Position numbers and translations under genes: made by a program. From NCBI RefSeq assembly GCF_001540865.1, contig NC_033630.1, positions 4,993,221-5,057,220 of the forward strand: a DNA stretch of 64,000 bases, given 5' to 3'. Every line of letters starts with the position of its first letter. Within the stretch, counting starts at the first letter, position 1. This document shows positions 1-10,302 of this stretch, in pieces. The notes below the pieces were generated by a model. That model was given only the letters and a program-made list of their open reading frames with translations, ran no database searches and was not told the DNA's origin. The stretch comes from Ananas comosus (Eukaryota > Streptophyta > Magnoliopsida > Poales > Bromeliaceae).

Positions 1-582
1 AATTTGTGATTTTTTTGTAAATTTGAATGCCCTACAAAAATTTGAATGCCCTAGAGTCAGTTTTGAGGCTGGATTGATCAACAAGTAACTTGGTGCTTCT
101 AAAAGCGTCCTTGCTACTCTCTCTTTCTCTCTTCATACATGCACGTAGATATGAATGAAACAGGCCATATCTATTTATGAAATGTTTTCTTACATTTGTA
201 CCAGGAGCTACTTAATTATCAATTGTAAAAATGACAAAAACCATATGGGAATTTTGTGCTGAACTCTGGCCAAATAACAAACAAGAAAGATAACAGCCTT
301 TTGAGTAAACCCAAAGACTTGTTTGGTGGGAAAAATTGTTACCTTATTAAGTTTGCTACAGAGAGTAACAGACTATACATGTCCCCAAAAGTGAAAATGT
401 GCTTTACCTACACCTTCTACATGTTATTTGGTTTTTATTTGCCGATATATCATGGTGATGTTCTACAAATTCCTTATTCTGTACAGCGGCTGAACAAATT
501 ACATATTATTTAGTAGTTATGCTTTATGCTATTCATCGAAATAACAAAAAAATATATATATATGAAGAATTCTTCCCTTCAG
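1..582. other. Intronic sequence upstream of the first visible aminotransferase exon
   Basis: No exon matching the aminotransferase family was found here. The stretch ends in a pyrimidine tract and AG acceptor at 571-582, just before the exon at 583, so most of it is probably the 3' part of a long intron. The 85-residue open frame at 256-513 shows no recognisable domain and is not reported as a gene. Confidence 0.5.
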
Positions 583-2110
583 GTTGTGGATTCTATAGCA
601 AGCTATCTTAACATTTCAACAGATCCTGCGACTTTCATTCAGGTAAATGATGATATCTACGTCCTTAAAGATGCTTTGTCAATGATGGCATGATGCTGAA
701 AACAATTTTCTTTTTCAATACTTCATTTTGTAAAGAATCGCAAATTTGATCTATATCTCTGTTGCGGCTGTTTTCCAGGGAGCAATTCCTCATATCCTCG
801 AGAATACGAAGGAAGATTTCTTTAATAAAATTATTGCTCTCTTAAGGGAGACAGCAGATATATGCTACAATGCAATAAAGGAGATCGAATGTATTACTTG
901 TCCTCACAAGCCAGAGGGTTCTATGTTTGTTATGGTAAGGAAAAATCTGAACAATATAGTACTGTAAAAGTTATTTTCAAGCTGATATCATGTAATGCAG
1001 GTGAAGCTGAATATATCTTGTTTGGAGCATATACATGATGATGTTGACTTCTGCAAAAAACTGGCCGAAGAAGAGTCGGTGATAATCCTGCCAGGTGATT
1101 GAATTGATAGTTTTAATCAAGTCATTGTTTAGAATCAGGTGTCTTCAGTGAATGCTCAGTTTATGATGAGTCATTTTTTTAACTTCTTTCATTTTCATTC
1201 CTTTGGTTAAACTAGGAGCATTTTATGTTCCAGGTTAAAATCTACATCTCAATTCTTCGAATAATTATATGGTTGTGTTAGCTCTCAGGAATCATGTAAA
1301 GCTACGGTTAAATAGGCATTATCCATATTACTTTCTACGTTCTGTTAAGATACTAGTTATTCCTTAAGTGTGATTCATTTCCTTCAACTGAGAGAGAAGA
1401 ACTTGAATTTTTTTTTGAGAGAAAGGTAGCATGCTACCCGCTTTGTTTATTTCTTTTAAAAATAAACTTAGCTGGAAATGTGAATCAACTAGGATTTGAA
1501 CTTGGGACCTCGAGTACCAACCACCAAGCTCTTTTGCCACTTGCGCTAGGGATGGTCGGTAAGAACTTGAATTTTTATTCTTGCAAAATTTGCGTGCTTT
1601 TATTCGTAAATATTTCTTGACGGCATTAACAATCAGAATGAGACATTTATTCAGGACTCATCTTGGTGAAAAAGAGTAATACGAGTTAAATATGTATTAG
1701 CGAAACATTGGGAAATTCAACTGGTGCATTTAAACAAAAGCTCATTGGTAGAAAATCGTTATTCATGTTTAAGTAATGACTCGATGGAAGCTGTCTTTTA
1801 GTATACAAGTTAACATGAATGCAGATTATTTGCTGTGTAGCAATTTTGTTGAACTCCACTCTCCGTGCTCAAATTGTTATTTGAATTTTCCCTTGTTTGC
1901 CATAAATTTGTTACTTCTTGTGTAAAGATATTTGTACCACAGTTAACTTCTTGCGGAGAAATTAGTGGTGGGTGCATATTTTGCGCAGGAAGTGCATTGG
2001 GAATGAAGAATTGGCTTCGCATCACTTTCGCCATTGATCCATCTTCTCTTGTAGATGGTCTTGGCAGGCTTAAATCCTTCTGCCGGAGGAATGCAAAGCT
2101 GAGGAATTGA
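583..2110 (+). CDS. Tyrosine/nicotianamine aminotransferase-like protein, C-terminal part (5' end outside window)
   Basis: Four exons are supported by GT-AG borders and continuous frame: 583-642, 779-934, 1001-1094 and 1989-2110 (TGA at 2108-2110). Together they encode the last 143 residues. The peptide has the family pattern 'DPATFIQGAIP', '[19 protein letters not shown]', 'FVMVKLN', '[14 protein letters not shown]' and '[15 protein letters not shown]'. This is the C-terminal domain of plant fold-type I PLP aminotransferases of the tyrosine/nicotianamine aminotransferase group. The Arg in 'NWLRITFA' corresponds to the substrate-carboxylate-binding Arg of the family. The PLP-binding Lys lies upstream and is not in the window, so activity and substrate (tyrosine or nicotianamine) cannot be judged. 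The third intron in the window (1095-1988) carries a SINE. The last exon ends in '[10 protein letters not shown]', slightly less family-like than the spare copy at 6813-6934. The family call is firm; the exact orthologue is not. Confidence 0.85.
1397..1576 (-). mobile_element. tRNA-derived SINE (copy 1) with 16-bp target duplication
   Basis: The element lies at 1413-1560 in reverse orientation inside an aminotransferase intron. It is flanked by the direct repeat AAGAACTTGAATTTTT at 1397-1412 and 1561-1576. Read on the minus strand it starts ACCGACCATCCC, has a box A-like TAGCGCAAGTGG and a box B-like GTTCAAATCC, then a tRNA-unrelated body, and ends with the palindrome GGTAGCATGCTACC, CTCTC and a poly(A) tail. 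This is the architecture of a tRNA-derived SINE. Further copies are at 15.6-16.0 kb. Confidence 0.85.
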
Positions 2111-2133
2111 GTGAATAACTTGTTCAATAAGAG

Positions 2134-2335
2134 CTAATAAAGAGGTGATCTGCAGCTTCCCGTTGGGTCTCTCTATCTCTCTCTCTTAGAATTTGTTGTT
2201 GTGTCTTGTCATTTGGAGTTGCTATGTACAATGAACTAATAAAGAGGTGATCTGCAATTTCCAGTTGAGTCTCTCTATCTCTCTCTTAGAATTTGTTGTT
2301 GTTTATTGTAATTTGGAGTTGTTATGTACAACGAA
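2134..2335. repeat. Tandem duplication of about 101 bp in the aminotransferase 3' region
   Basis: Two head-to-tail units, 2134-2235 and 2236-2335, both start CTAATAAAGAGGTGATCTGC, share the CTCTCTATCTCTCTC and TTAGAATTTGTTGTTG segments and end with TATGTACAAYGAA. They lie directly after the stop codon, so they probably belong to the 3' UTR. Related tails follow the second terminal exon at about 6960-7290. Confidence 0.8.
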
Positions 2336-2487
2336 CTAATTTGTGGCATTTAGCAGTGTACTCCGGATATTAGCCTTGCTTCAAAATCACAATTATATTC
2401 AAATTTTAATTTTGTTTCCGTGCAGACTGAGAGCCAACAAAGATTTGATAATAAATTAATTATCGGTGATAGAGCACTTGACATGCG

Positions 2488-3780
2488 TGACATTCTAATA
2501 GTCCCACATCGGATGGAAATGGTATTTTAATTGAATATATAACAGATCATGAACACTAGTAATAATAACTGAGCTTATTGTTTGGACCCAATGAGTTTAT
2601 AATTGCTAGTGGGCTGGGTCGTTACATTTGGTATCAAACCAATAACCAGCCGAAAGTGTGAGCTGAGTCTCAGCTGAGTCAAGATCCGAATGACAGGTTA
2701 AGCCAAGGTCAGAATGACATGATGACAAATTAAGCTAGGGTCTGAATAATAAGGCTAGCGAGACAAGTTGCTTGGTTATCTTAGGCTAAGTCTAGCAAGA
2801 CAAATCAAGACAAGTCGCCTAGTTATTTTGGGCTTTGTGTTTGACATCAGAGCCTACAAGGGAGGTGGTTTTCTTGGACTTTGTGTCTGACATCAGAGCC
2901 TAAACAGGAGGTGGTTATCTTGGGCTAAGGCTAGCTAGACAAGTCACTTGGTTATCTTGGGCTTTGTGTGTGACATCAGAGCCTAAACAGGAGGTGGTTA
3001 TCTTGAGCTTTGTGTCTAGTAGTTATCTTGGGCTAAGGCTAGCGAGACAAGTTGCCTGGTTATCTTGGGCTCTTTGTGTGACATCAGAGCCTAAACAATT
3101 AGAGCCTAAAGGTTATCTTGGACTAAGGCTAGCGAGACAAGTCGCTTGGTTATCTTGGGCTCTGTGTGTGACATCAGAGCCTAAACAAGAGGAGATGCTT
3201 AGAATTGTCACAATATCAAATTTTTGGCAACCGTCATTGGGTATATAAGAGAACTTTATTCTAATAATAATAACTGAATTTAAGCATTTTGACACAGTGG
3301 TTTGGTCTCAACGAATTATTATTGCTAGCTGGTCGGGTCGTTATATTTCGTTGTCATTGAACATATAAGAGAACTCTATCCTAATAATAATAATAGCTAG
3401 GCTTAAACATTTTGACCGAGTGGTTTGGGCCCAACAAATTATTATTGTTAGCAGGCCGGGTCGTTACATTTGGTACCAAAGATAGTTCACCAGCCGGAAG
3501 TGTGAGATGAGTCTTGACTGAGTCACGGTCGGAATGACAGACTAACCCAGAGTTAGTGATTGACAGGCTAAGTCATGGTCGGAATGCAAAGGCTAATAGA
3601 GTTGTCATTGGGTATATAAGAAAACTCCACCCTAATAATAATAATTAGATTTAAGCATTTTGGGTCAGTGGTTTGGACCCAACGAATTATTATTGCTAGC
3701 GGGTCGGATCATTCACTATTTTGGATGGCGATGAGTTATTATTGCTAGCGGGTCGAATCATTCACTATTTTGGATGGTGT
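2488..3780 (+). mobile_element. TRIM-like LTR element cluster with internal minisatellite
   Basis: An LTR-like segment at 2488-2626 starts TGACATTC, contains TCCCACATCGG (common at TRIM LTR starts) and ends GGGTCGTTACA. It is followed at 2629 by a primer-binding-like TGGTATCAAACC (initiator Met tRNA type). Related LTR-end segments, with 'ATTATTATTGCTAGC' followed by 'GGTCG', recur near 3315-3350, 3430-3470, 3690-3710 and 3740-3760; the 3470 copy is again followed by TGGTACCAAA. Between the first and second LTR-like segments is a minisatellite. No coding capacity and no clean target duplication for the whole cluster were found. Confidence 0.55.
2755..3195. repeat. Minisatellite inside the TRIM-like cluster
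   Basis: Imperfect units combine GACATCAGAGCCTA, GGTTATCTTGGGCT and AAGGCTAGCGAGACAAGT. GACATCAGAGCC recurs near 2843, 2889, 2971, 3079 and 3171. Units vary between about 46 and 110 bp, so spacing is irregular. The repeated open frame through it (2964-3248) is a by-product of the repeat. Confidence 0.75.
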
Positions 3781-3808
3781 CAACTCTTGGATAGATCAAA
3801 CTGTTAAC

Positions 3809-4170
3809 TAGGGTAAACTTCAAATACCACCCTTGTGGTTTCGCACTTTCTCACTTTAATACCCTGTGGTTTAAAGAGTATCAATTTTGTGCCCTGTGGT
3901 TTTATTTCTCTCTTTTCGTCAGATTCTTTGTTAATATTTCTTTAAATTATATACAAACAACTTCAGATACCCACCTTGGTTTATCGAATACTCACTTTAG
4001 TACCATTTAGTTTTAACTTTGTCACTGATTTAAGGAAAAAAAAATTAGTGGAACTTATAATAAAAAGAGAAAAATGAAACCACATGACACTAAATTAATA
4101 CACTTTAAACCATAAGGTACTAAAGTGAGAAAGTGCGAAACCACAGGGGTGGTATTTGAAGTTTTTCCTA
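3809..4170. mobile_element. TIR element (MITE), 362 bp, TSD TTAAC
   Basis: The ends are long inverted repeats. The left arm runs TAGGGTAAACTTCAAATACC, then CACCCTTGTGGTTTCGCAC and TTTCTCACTTTA; the right arm is its near-complement ending GAAGTTTTTCCTA. The flanks are TTAAC at 3804-3808 and 4171-4175. There is no coding capacity. A related degenerate segment is at about 62870-63010. The superfamily is not assigned. Confidence 0.7.
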
Positions 4171-4269
4171 TTAACTATAATTGAAAAAATATGTTATATA
4201 TGACAAAACTAAGGCATATTTCAGGAACAATTTTGCTTTTCATGGATAGGGTTTCTTACGGTTTATGTG

Positions 4270-4814
4270 TTTGAGTGGGCTGGTATGCTTATGGAAGCAC
4301 GGAGCCCTCTGTGCTTCCAAGTTGTTTTCAATATTCGGACTTTCGAATCGATGATCGGCTCCGTTAGAGCTGATCTAGGTATTTGAAGTACCCAGAAAAT
4401 AAATTTTGTGATTTTTCGATATCATTTGCCTAGTGATTGAAGGGGTTCAAAATCAATAATTTTAATAGCCGTGGTGAGCTGGTTGCAAGTTTAACGGTGT
4501 AGAAATATCCAAATCACATGAAATTTTGATAAAAAATTCTTTATACCATATAAAACAAGATCAATAACTTTGATCTAAAATTTTAATGTCATATCATCAT
4601 ATTTTGTAAGATTTTTATTTTAAGCCGTTGATTTTGAGTGACTTCGATCACTAGGCCAATAATATCGAAAAATCGCAAAATTTATTTTCTAGATACTTCA
4701 AATACTCTAGATCAATTCTAATGGAGCCGATCGTCGATTCGAAAGTCCGAACATCGAAAACAAAGTGGAAACATGGAGCCCTTCGTACTTCCATAAGCAT
4801 TCTAGCCACACTCT
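4270..4814. mobile_element. Foldback element, copy A (CACGGAG subfamily)
   Basis: The arms mirror each other. The left arm has GGCTGGTATGCTTATGGAAG, then GAAGCACGGAGCCCTCTGTG and AAGTTGTTTTC; the right arm has CATGGAGCCCTTCGTACTTC followed by CATAAGCATTCTAGCC. The inner arms share TCGGCTCCGTTAGA and a segment containing AAATTTTGTGATTTTTCGAT. Arms are roughly 170-230 bp with a non-palindromic centre. No ORF. Same family as the copies at 5.05, 51.1, 52.0, 54.5, 63.3 and 63.9 kb. Confidence 0.7.
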
Positions 4815-5050
4815 GTGTTTTAACTCTTTCGCATTTGTGGACATAACTTTGTTCTGCAGCAATCCTGGTTTTTGGCTAATCCTGGCTTTTGGCTTTCGAC
4901 AATCATGTGATACTAGATTATTCTGTCAATTCTTCTAAATCTTACTTGTTCCCTCATATATTAGTAACTCCAAAAGCATCATCCATCCTTTTCTAAGGAT
5001 ATGAATATTCCTCTCGCACTATTTATATATATACATAGAGAGAAAGAAAA

Positions 5051-5590
5051 AGAGTCCTGCTACTATACTCTTCTGAGTAAGATCGTCTTCGTACTCATAA
5101 GTTGTTTTCGATAATAGAGGCTTCCAAATTGATCATCCATACAGTTAAATATGATTTAAAGCATTTGAAACTTCTAGAAACCAAATTTTATTTTTTTTCG
5201 GCAGTATTTACCTTGCGATCAAAATATCTCAAAATTGACAATTTTTAACAGTGGTGTGGGATGCTTATTAGTTTAACAGTGTCAAAGAATTGGAATTGTT
5301 TGAATTTTTAATAGAAAATTCTATTCACGATCTAGATAAAGATTAATAACTCTCATTTTAAATTAAAAAAATCCAATCCTCTAATTTTAGGAGTTGGTTT
5401 GATTTTGACCATTCATTTCATGCCTGCTGGATGGACTTCGTTATAATTTTAAAAAATTACAAGATTTGTTTTCTTAAAGTTTCAATGCTCTAGATTATAT
5501 TTAATGGTATGGATTGTCAATTCAAAAGCTTTATTATCGAAAATAACTTATGAGTATGAAGGCCTCCGTATTCGACTATAGTAGTCTCTC
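5051..5590. mobile_element. Foldback element, copy B (ACTCTTATGAGT subfamily)
   Basis: It starts AGAGTCCTGCTACTATACTC and ends with the complement-like CGACTATAGTAGTCTCTCTC. The interior matches the same family core, for example GTTGTTTTCGATAATAGAGG beside ATTATCGAAAATAACTTATG on the other arm. The outer sequence differs from copy A but matches the copy at 54.5 kb. A CT microsatellite adjoins the right end. Confidence 0.6.
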
Positions 5591-5595
5591 TCACT

Positions 5596-5596
5596 N

Positions 5597-5666
<70 letters not shown>

Positions 5667-5668
5667 GC
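5596..5668. repeat. CT/TA microsatellite with one undetermined base
   Basis: A (CT)n run from 5597 to about 5651 is followed by (TA)n to about 5666. Base 5596 is n, so the length of this tract in the assembly is uncertain. Confidence 0.95.
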
Positions 5669-5680
5669 ATTAGTCTAATA

Positions 5681-6812
5681 CTAGTTAAGGGACCCCGCGC
5701 GATGCTGCGGGAAATTATTATAATTATTAATATTATTTTTTTCTACTATGTATTAATATTTTTAAATATTATTTATCTCAGTATTGAATAATTAAAAATT
5801 AAAGAATAAATTAAAAATGAAATTAAAGAATATTTCTTTCTAAAAATATTTAAACCTAATAAGTAAAATGAAAAAATCAGTTTAAAATAAAACAGAAGCT
5901 CATTACAGTATTAAGAAAGATAAATAATATTTTTCTATTATCATCAAGGTAGAATTTACAAAAAAAAATTAAAAATATTAAGTGGAGTGAAAGTACTATC
6001 TTTGGTATTCTTAGCAGCAACGTTTTCATTGTGCCCTCATTAATTTTTATCATTATACATACAACTAATAAAGTATTTGATTCCTAAATTTTAATTAATT
6101 AAATTAGTGAAGAAATTAATCAGTAGGTAATAATCAGAAGCAAAAAAAATAAGACTAAGCAAAAGGCCTTCGAAATCAAAATATATAAAAAGATTTAACT
6201 ATCAAATATTATATTATTATATAAATTAATTTTTAAAAAATTGTTTGGAAACTAAAATGAAAAATATGCAAAGTTTAGAGATTAAGGACCAAAATAAAAA
6301 AGCGTGAAAAGATTGGAGCCCAATGTGCAATTAATCCTTTAAAAAATTAATGTGGGTCCCACAACACCCCAAAATAAGGACAAGTCTTTTTTAAATTTCA
6401 AATTAATGTATTTATAAATTATAAATAAATAAATAAATAAATATTGTGTGAGAGTATGTGAGAGAGTGAGGGAGAGAGAAAAAAAAAAAGAGGACCTATA
6501 GCCCCCCAAACCCAGGGAGGCCTCTATAGGGTTCCAAATTCATAAGTATATAAATTGGTGTCTGTATCAGAAAATAGAAAAGAAATTAGTATTTATAGAG
6601 GAATTATCTTAGTGAGAAAGCGTCCTATTCAAGATGTATGCTAAAAATTGATTGATCCATCATGTACCATCCAACATAATTTCTTGCAGAAAAGCATCAA
6701 TTCTATTAGGTTATGACGCCACAGCCGCCATATCTTATTTCCTGCAAATTAATTTGGGTATGCACATGCCATAGTTCGTGAATATAAGATGATGGATGAA
6801 ACTTGTGTGCAG
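5681..6812. other. AT-rich spacer with a possible Helitron 3' end
   Basis: Read on the minus strand, the left end has a GC hairpin (CCCGCAGCATCGCGCGGG), then about nine bases and CTAG followed by T. That is the form of a Helitron 3' terminus (hairpin, CTRR, insertion before T). No opposite TC end or Rep/helicase coding was found. The remainder is very AT-rich, with a purine tract near 6450-6490, and shows no gene. Confidence 0.3.
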
Positions 6813-6934
6813 GGAGTGCACTGGGGATGAAGAATTGGCTTCGCGTCACTTTCGCCATCAATCCATCTTCTCTCGAAGATGGTCTTGACAGGCTTAAATC
6901 CTTCTGCCAGAGGCATGCAAAGAAGAGCAACTGA
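6813..6934 (+). pseudogene. Second copy of the aminotransferase terminal exon (alternative exon or tandem-duplication relic)
   Basis: An AG acceptor at 6811-6812 precedes an open 122-bp segment in the same phase as the exon at 1989-2110. It encodes '[20 protein letters not shown]', then 'EDGLDRLKSFCQRHAKKSN' and TGA at 6932-6934. Length, phase and both borders match the first copy exactly and there are no disabling changes. I found no copies of the preceding exons next to it. It could be a used alternative last exon of the gene at 583-2110, its original last exon, or the leftover of a deleted tandem duplicate. The ending QRHAKK looks more family-typical than the RRNAKL of the proximal copy. 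Listed as pseudogene only because a stand-alone exon cannot be expressed by itself. Confidence 0.65.
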
Positions 6935-7325
6935 GTGACTAATAATATCGCCGAACAACCTACATATGGATGCTTGCGATCTACAACTCCGTGTTGAATC
7001 GCAAATCCTCTCAGGATCTATTGCAGTAAACTTGTACTTTGATGTAGTTGTGTAAAATAAATAAAAACCGTCTACCAGAGGTGCGCAATTAAAGATGAGC
7101 AGCTGGCTGAACTATAATAAGGATGAGATCTACAACTCCGGCGTTGAGTCTCAAACTCTCTAAGGTTATTTGTTGTTTCATGTAGTTTGAAGCAGTTGTG
7201 TACAGTGAACAAAACCATTGCGGTATGTTGTTGTTACCAGTGGGTTGAAGCAGTTACATAAAATAAACAAAACTGTGGCATTTTAGCATATGAATGGTGT
7301 TTGTTCTTTCTCAAGAGACTGTAAA
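6935..7325. repeat. Duplicated 3'-end/UTR segments after the second terminal exon
   Basis: Around 7068-7165 the sequence repeats the exon end and UTR of 6900-7018 in degenerate form: TCTACCAGAGGTGCGCAA beside TCTGCCAGAGGCATGCAA, and GATCTACAACTCCG in both. Another UTR-like repeat (GAAGCAGTT and AAACAAAACTG) follows to about 7280. This suggests repeated local duplication of this gene end. Confidence 0.6.
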
Positions 7326-7330
7326 TCTAT

Positions 7331-10229
7331 TATAACGTATCGAAACCCCGATAGTGATTATCGAACTTTAGCCAAAATGGATTAAAGTGCCGAGAAAAAT
7401 GGATGGACAAACTCCAGTTGACATTCTAACAATGTTGGAAGGGTCAAAGTCGAGTCCCAAGAGTGTTAAGCAAGTTTTAGCATTGCTTGGCGCGATTTAA
7501 AAGTGAATAATGCGAAAGAAATAGATGAACAAGCTCCAATTAGCATTCCAACGAGGTTGGAAGGGCTAAAAATGAGTTTAAGAGGTGTTAGAAAGGTTTT
7601 AGTATCGAACGACGTGAAACAGAATCGAAAACAGCGCAAAATTGCATTCTGGAGCAAAGTGTACCGGTACAACCATCGAGTTGTCACCGGTACAGCATTG
7701 CAGGCCGAGAAGGAGAAACTCTCGGGTTTCAGAAATTTTGCCTGTGTTACCGGTGACAGCTACAGTGTACCGGTACACTTTGGAAAGACCTGCGAGAATT
7801 GCTCTCGGGTTTGCCTCTGCGTAATCGTGTTACCGGCGACAGCTACAGTGTACCGGTACACTTTGGGTCTGGCAGCACAATAAAAACTGCTGCAAATACA
7901 AGTGTTTGGAGGGCTTTTTGGCTATTGTTACAACATGTAATATACCCCAACACCCCTCCCACCTGTTCTAAGAAGCAACCACTCCCTCCTCTCTCATTTT
8001 TCTCTTTCTCTCTCTAGAAATCCTCTCTAAAGGCAAGGGAGGAGCTAAGGAGAATGCTTGGAAAAGGTGATCTTGGAGGATTAGAAGATCAAGAAGCTCT
8101 CCTACAAGGTGAAGTTGGAGGAGCTTAGGGCTAAGGTGAGTCTATTGCAAGAACTCTTCTAGAGTTTGAATTTTCACCCTAAGATTTAGTGTTTTGGACT
8201 TGTAGCAAGTTTAGAAACGTCGAACAAGCCAAGAACTCCATGAAAACCCATGGAAGCTCAAGGTGCTTTCATGGTGATCACCTAGGGGTTGTGTTAGATG
8301 CCCTAGGTGTTGGCTTAAATGGGCCAGTATCCTGCCCTGTGGCGGGAGGCCATGTGGGCCAAGTCATGTTCGAAATGGCGTGAGGCTGGGTTGGGCCGAG
8401 TCATGTTCGAAGTGGCATGAGGCCAGGTGGGTCGAGTCACAATCGAGACCCATGGGCGCTGTTTCTGTACGCTTTAAGTGAATTGGTTGCGTATTTCTAA
8501 TAGCTCGAGCTTTTGGGATTAATGGTTAGCACCAACGATCCGACACTAGGGTTGGTCCAAATGACTTAGTAATGGTATTAGAGAGCTTCTTAGATGATTC
8601 TAAGCTAGCAATTGCTTAGGGATGAGATCAATCTAGGAGAAAACCAAATATGACATTATTAGGGCACCCAATTTGGGGCTTTTGCCTTCGACCGTTTTCG
8701 AGGCAAATTGACATTGCGAAAACATAATTGGGGGTACTCCCGACGCGTGGGACAACTCCGTTTGACATTACGAAAAAGGTTTAGATAAAGTTATTGAGTA
8801 AAAGCCTAATTTGGTTTCATTTTGCCGCAGGCGATAAAGTAGGGTTTCAAAAATTCCAAGATTTGAATCGTAGCATCCTCTCAACTATTTAAGGTGGGTG
8901 GTGCAATCCGAGGACCTCGAAATTTCTTTTATATCTAAAGTGTCATATTTGAGCATATGTGTATTGAGCATGAAATTGCATAGTAGGATTATATGTGAGC
9001 ATATCATTGCATGTTGTGAGTACAAATGCATGTGGATTACTAGCAAGATTGTGAGAATTTTATAAACCCTATTTATGCATGACAAATGACAAAAACTTAG
9101 TGAACTTAGTAAACAAATGTGACATCTTGACATAGAAATAGAAAGTGACAATAATGAGTCGAGAATGCTAGAGTTGGAACACTTAGAAAATAGGTGTGGC
9201 ATGTGTACAAGAACATAGTAGTGTATATGACACTAGTGAAAGTAAAGAATGCAAGTAAAAGTGTGATAGCGACATTATGACATAACAAACTTAGAGTTAA
9301 GGTTCATATGTGCATTGTTTCCTTATACTTAAGGAATGGATTGAACTTGACATCCTTATAGTTAAGGATTGGATCATACCCATCTGTAAGTCCTTCCTCG
9401 AGTGTGGTAGCTCCCCCTCGGGCGATGTGCTCCGGAGTTATCATCACTGGGTGTAGTAGCCTCCCCAGAGGACTGTCCCGTCGGGTGTAGTAGCATCCCT
9501 AATACTGGAATTTGAGTTGGTGAGTTGTTGAGGGCAAAACCTATGGGTTAGCCAAGAGATTGAGCAACGAGATTGTGACCTTGCATTCATCATGAGCATA
9601 TTATTGAGCATTGCATTATTTATTGTTCAGGCATATTAGCTGCATTTGTATAGTTCGGTTACTATTTATATCTCTTTTCTTCTATTATGCATGATTTAGA
9701 CCTAGTGGGAAAGTCGGCGTGGTCGGTTGCCGAACCCACTGGGAACTTTGTTGTAGTTCTCACCCTACTATTTCCACAGAGCCGGGATCGAGCGAGCTGG
9801 CGGACGATCGCGGTAAGGGCATCGTGCCCTAGATAGAGACCACCCGAGTTGGTTTCACATTTTGGTTTAGTTGCATACCCTTTAGTTATCATCTTTTGTA
9901 TTTCGATGATTTTAGTATTATAAATATGTTAAAATGAATGATGTATAGGATACTTTATATTTCAATGCAAAACTTATATTTTGAGATCATGTGATGTAAA
10001 GAGAAGAAATGATGCAAAAATGTAGATAATTTTCTAAGTGTAGTTTATTACTTTCACTATTGGCTATTGCTTGCCCTCGTGCAAGTCATTGTGTTTGCTT
10101 CTATATGTGCAAAATTTTACCCTATTGATACTTGTTGTTGAGCCTTGGGCGGACAGGGTAGGCTCTATTCGTTCGGCGTCTGTTCGACACGCTCGAACCG
10201 GCGAAAAGAATCGGGCTCGGGGCGTGACA
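7331..10229 (+). mobile_element. Solo LTR, Ty3-gypsy type, 2.9 kb, TSD TCTAT
   Basis: The right end is GGGGCGTGACA, a terminus also seen in the element at 45-49 kb. The left end reads TATAACGTATCGAAACCCCG, consistent with a mutated TG start. The flanks are TCTAT at 7326-7330 and 10230-10234. No gag or pol was found inside. Open frames within (for example 7503-7883) have no domain. The interior holds repeated ACCGGTACA motifs and a duplicated segment at about 7744-7783 and 7828-7867. A complete element with deleted interior is not excluded. Confidence 0.7.
7744..7867. repeat. Duplicated ACCGGT-rich 40-bp motif in the solo LTR
   Basis: Two near-identical segments at about 7744-7783 and 7828-7867 share GACAGCTACAGTGTACCGGT and end CACTTTGG. 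Further GTACCGGTAC and CACCGGTAC sites lie just upstream at 7661-7695. Confidence 0.8.
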
Positions 10230-10302
10230 TCTATTCTAGCTGAAATTAATCATTCTTGTTTTATTAAACTTTCCGTCACTCTCGTGGATTAACACTTCTA
10301 AA

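Noticed and set aside
1544..1560. A functional tRNA gene
   Set aside because: The tRNA-like part lacks a complete cloverleaf and is the head of a SINE with poly(A) and target duplication.
2755..3195. CRISPR-like repeat array
   Set aside because: Units vary in length, there are no unique spacers of constant size, and this is a eukaryotic nuclear sequence.
7503..7883. 126-residue open frame as a gene
   Set aside because: It lies within a solo LTR bounded by a target duplication and shows no domain; its repeats come from the ACCGGT motif.
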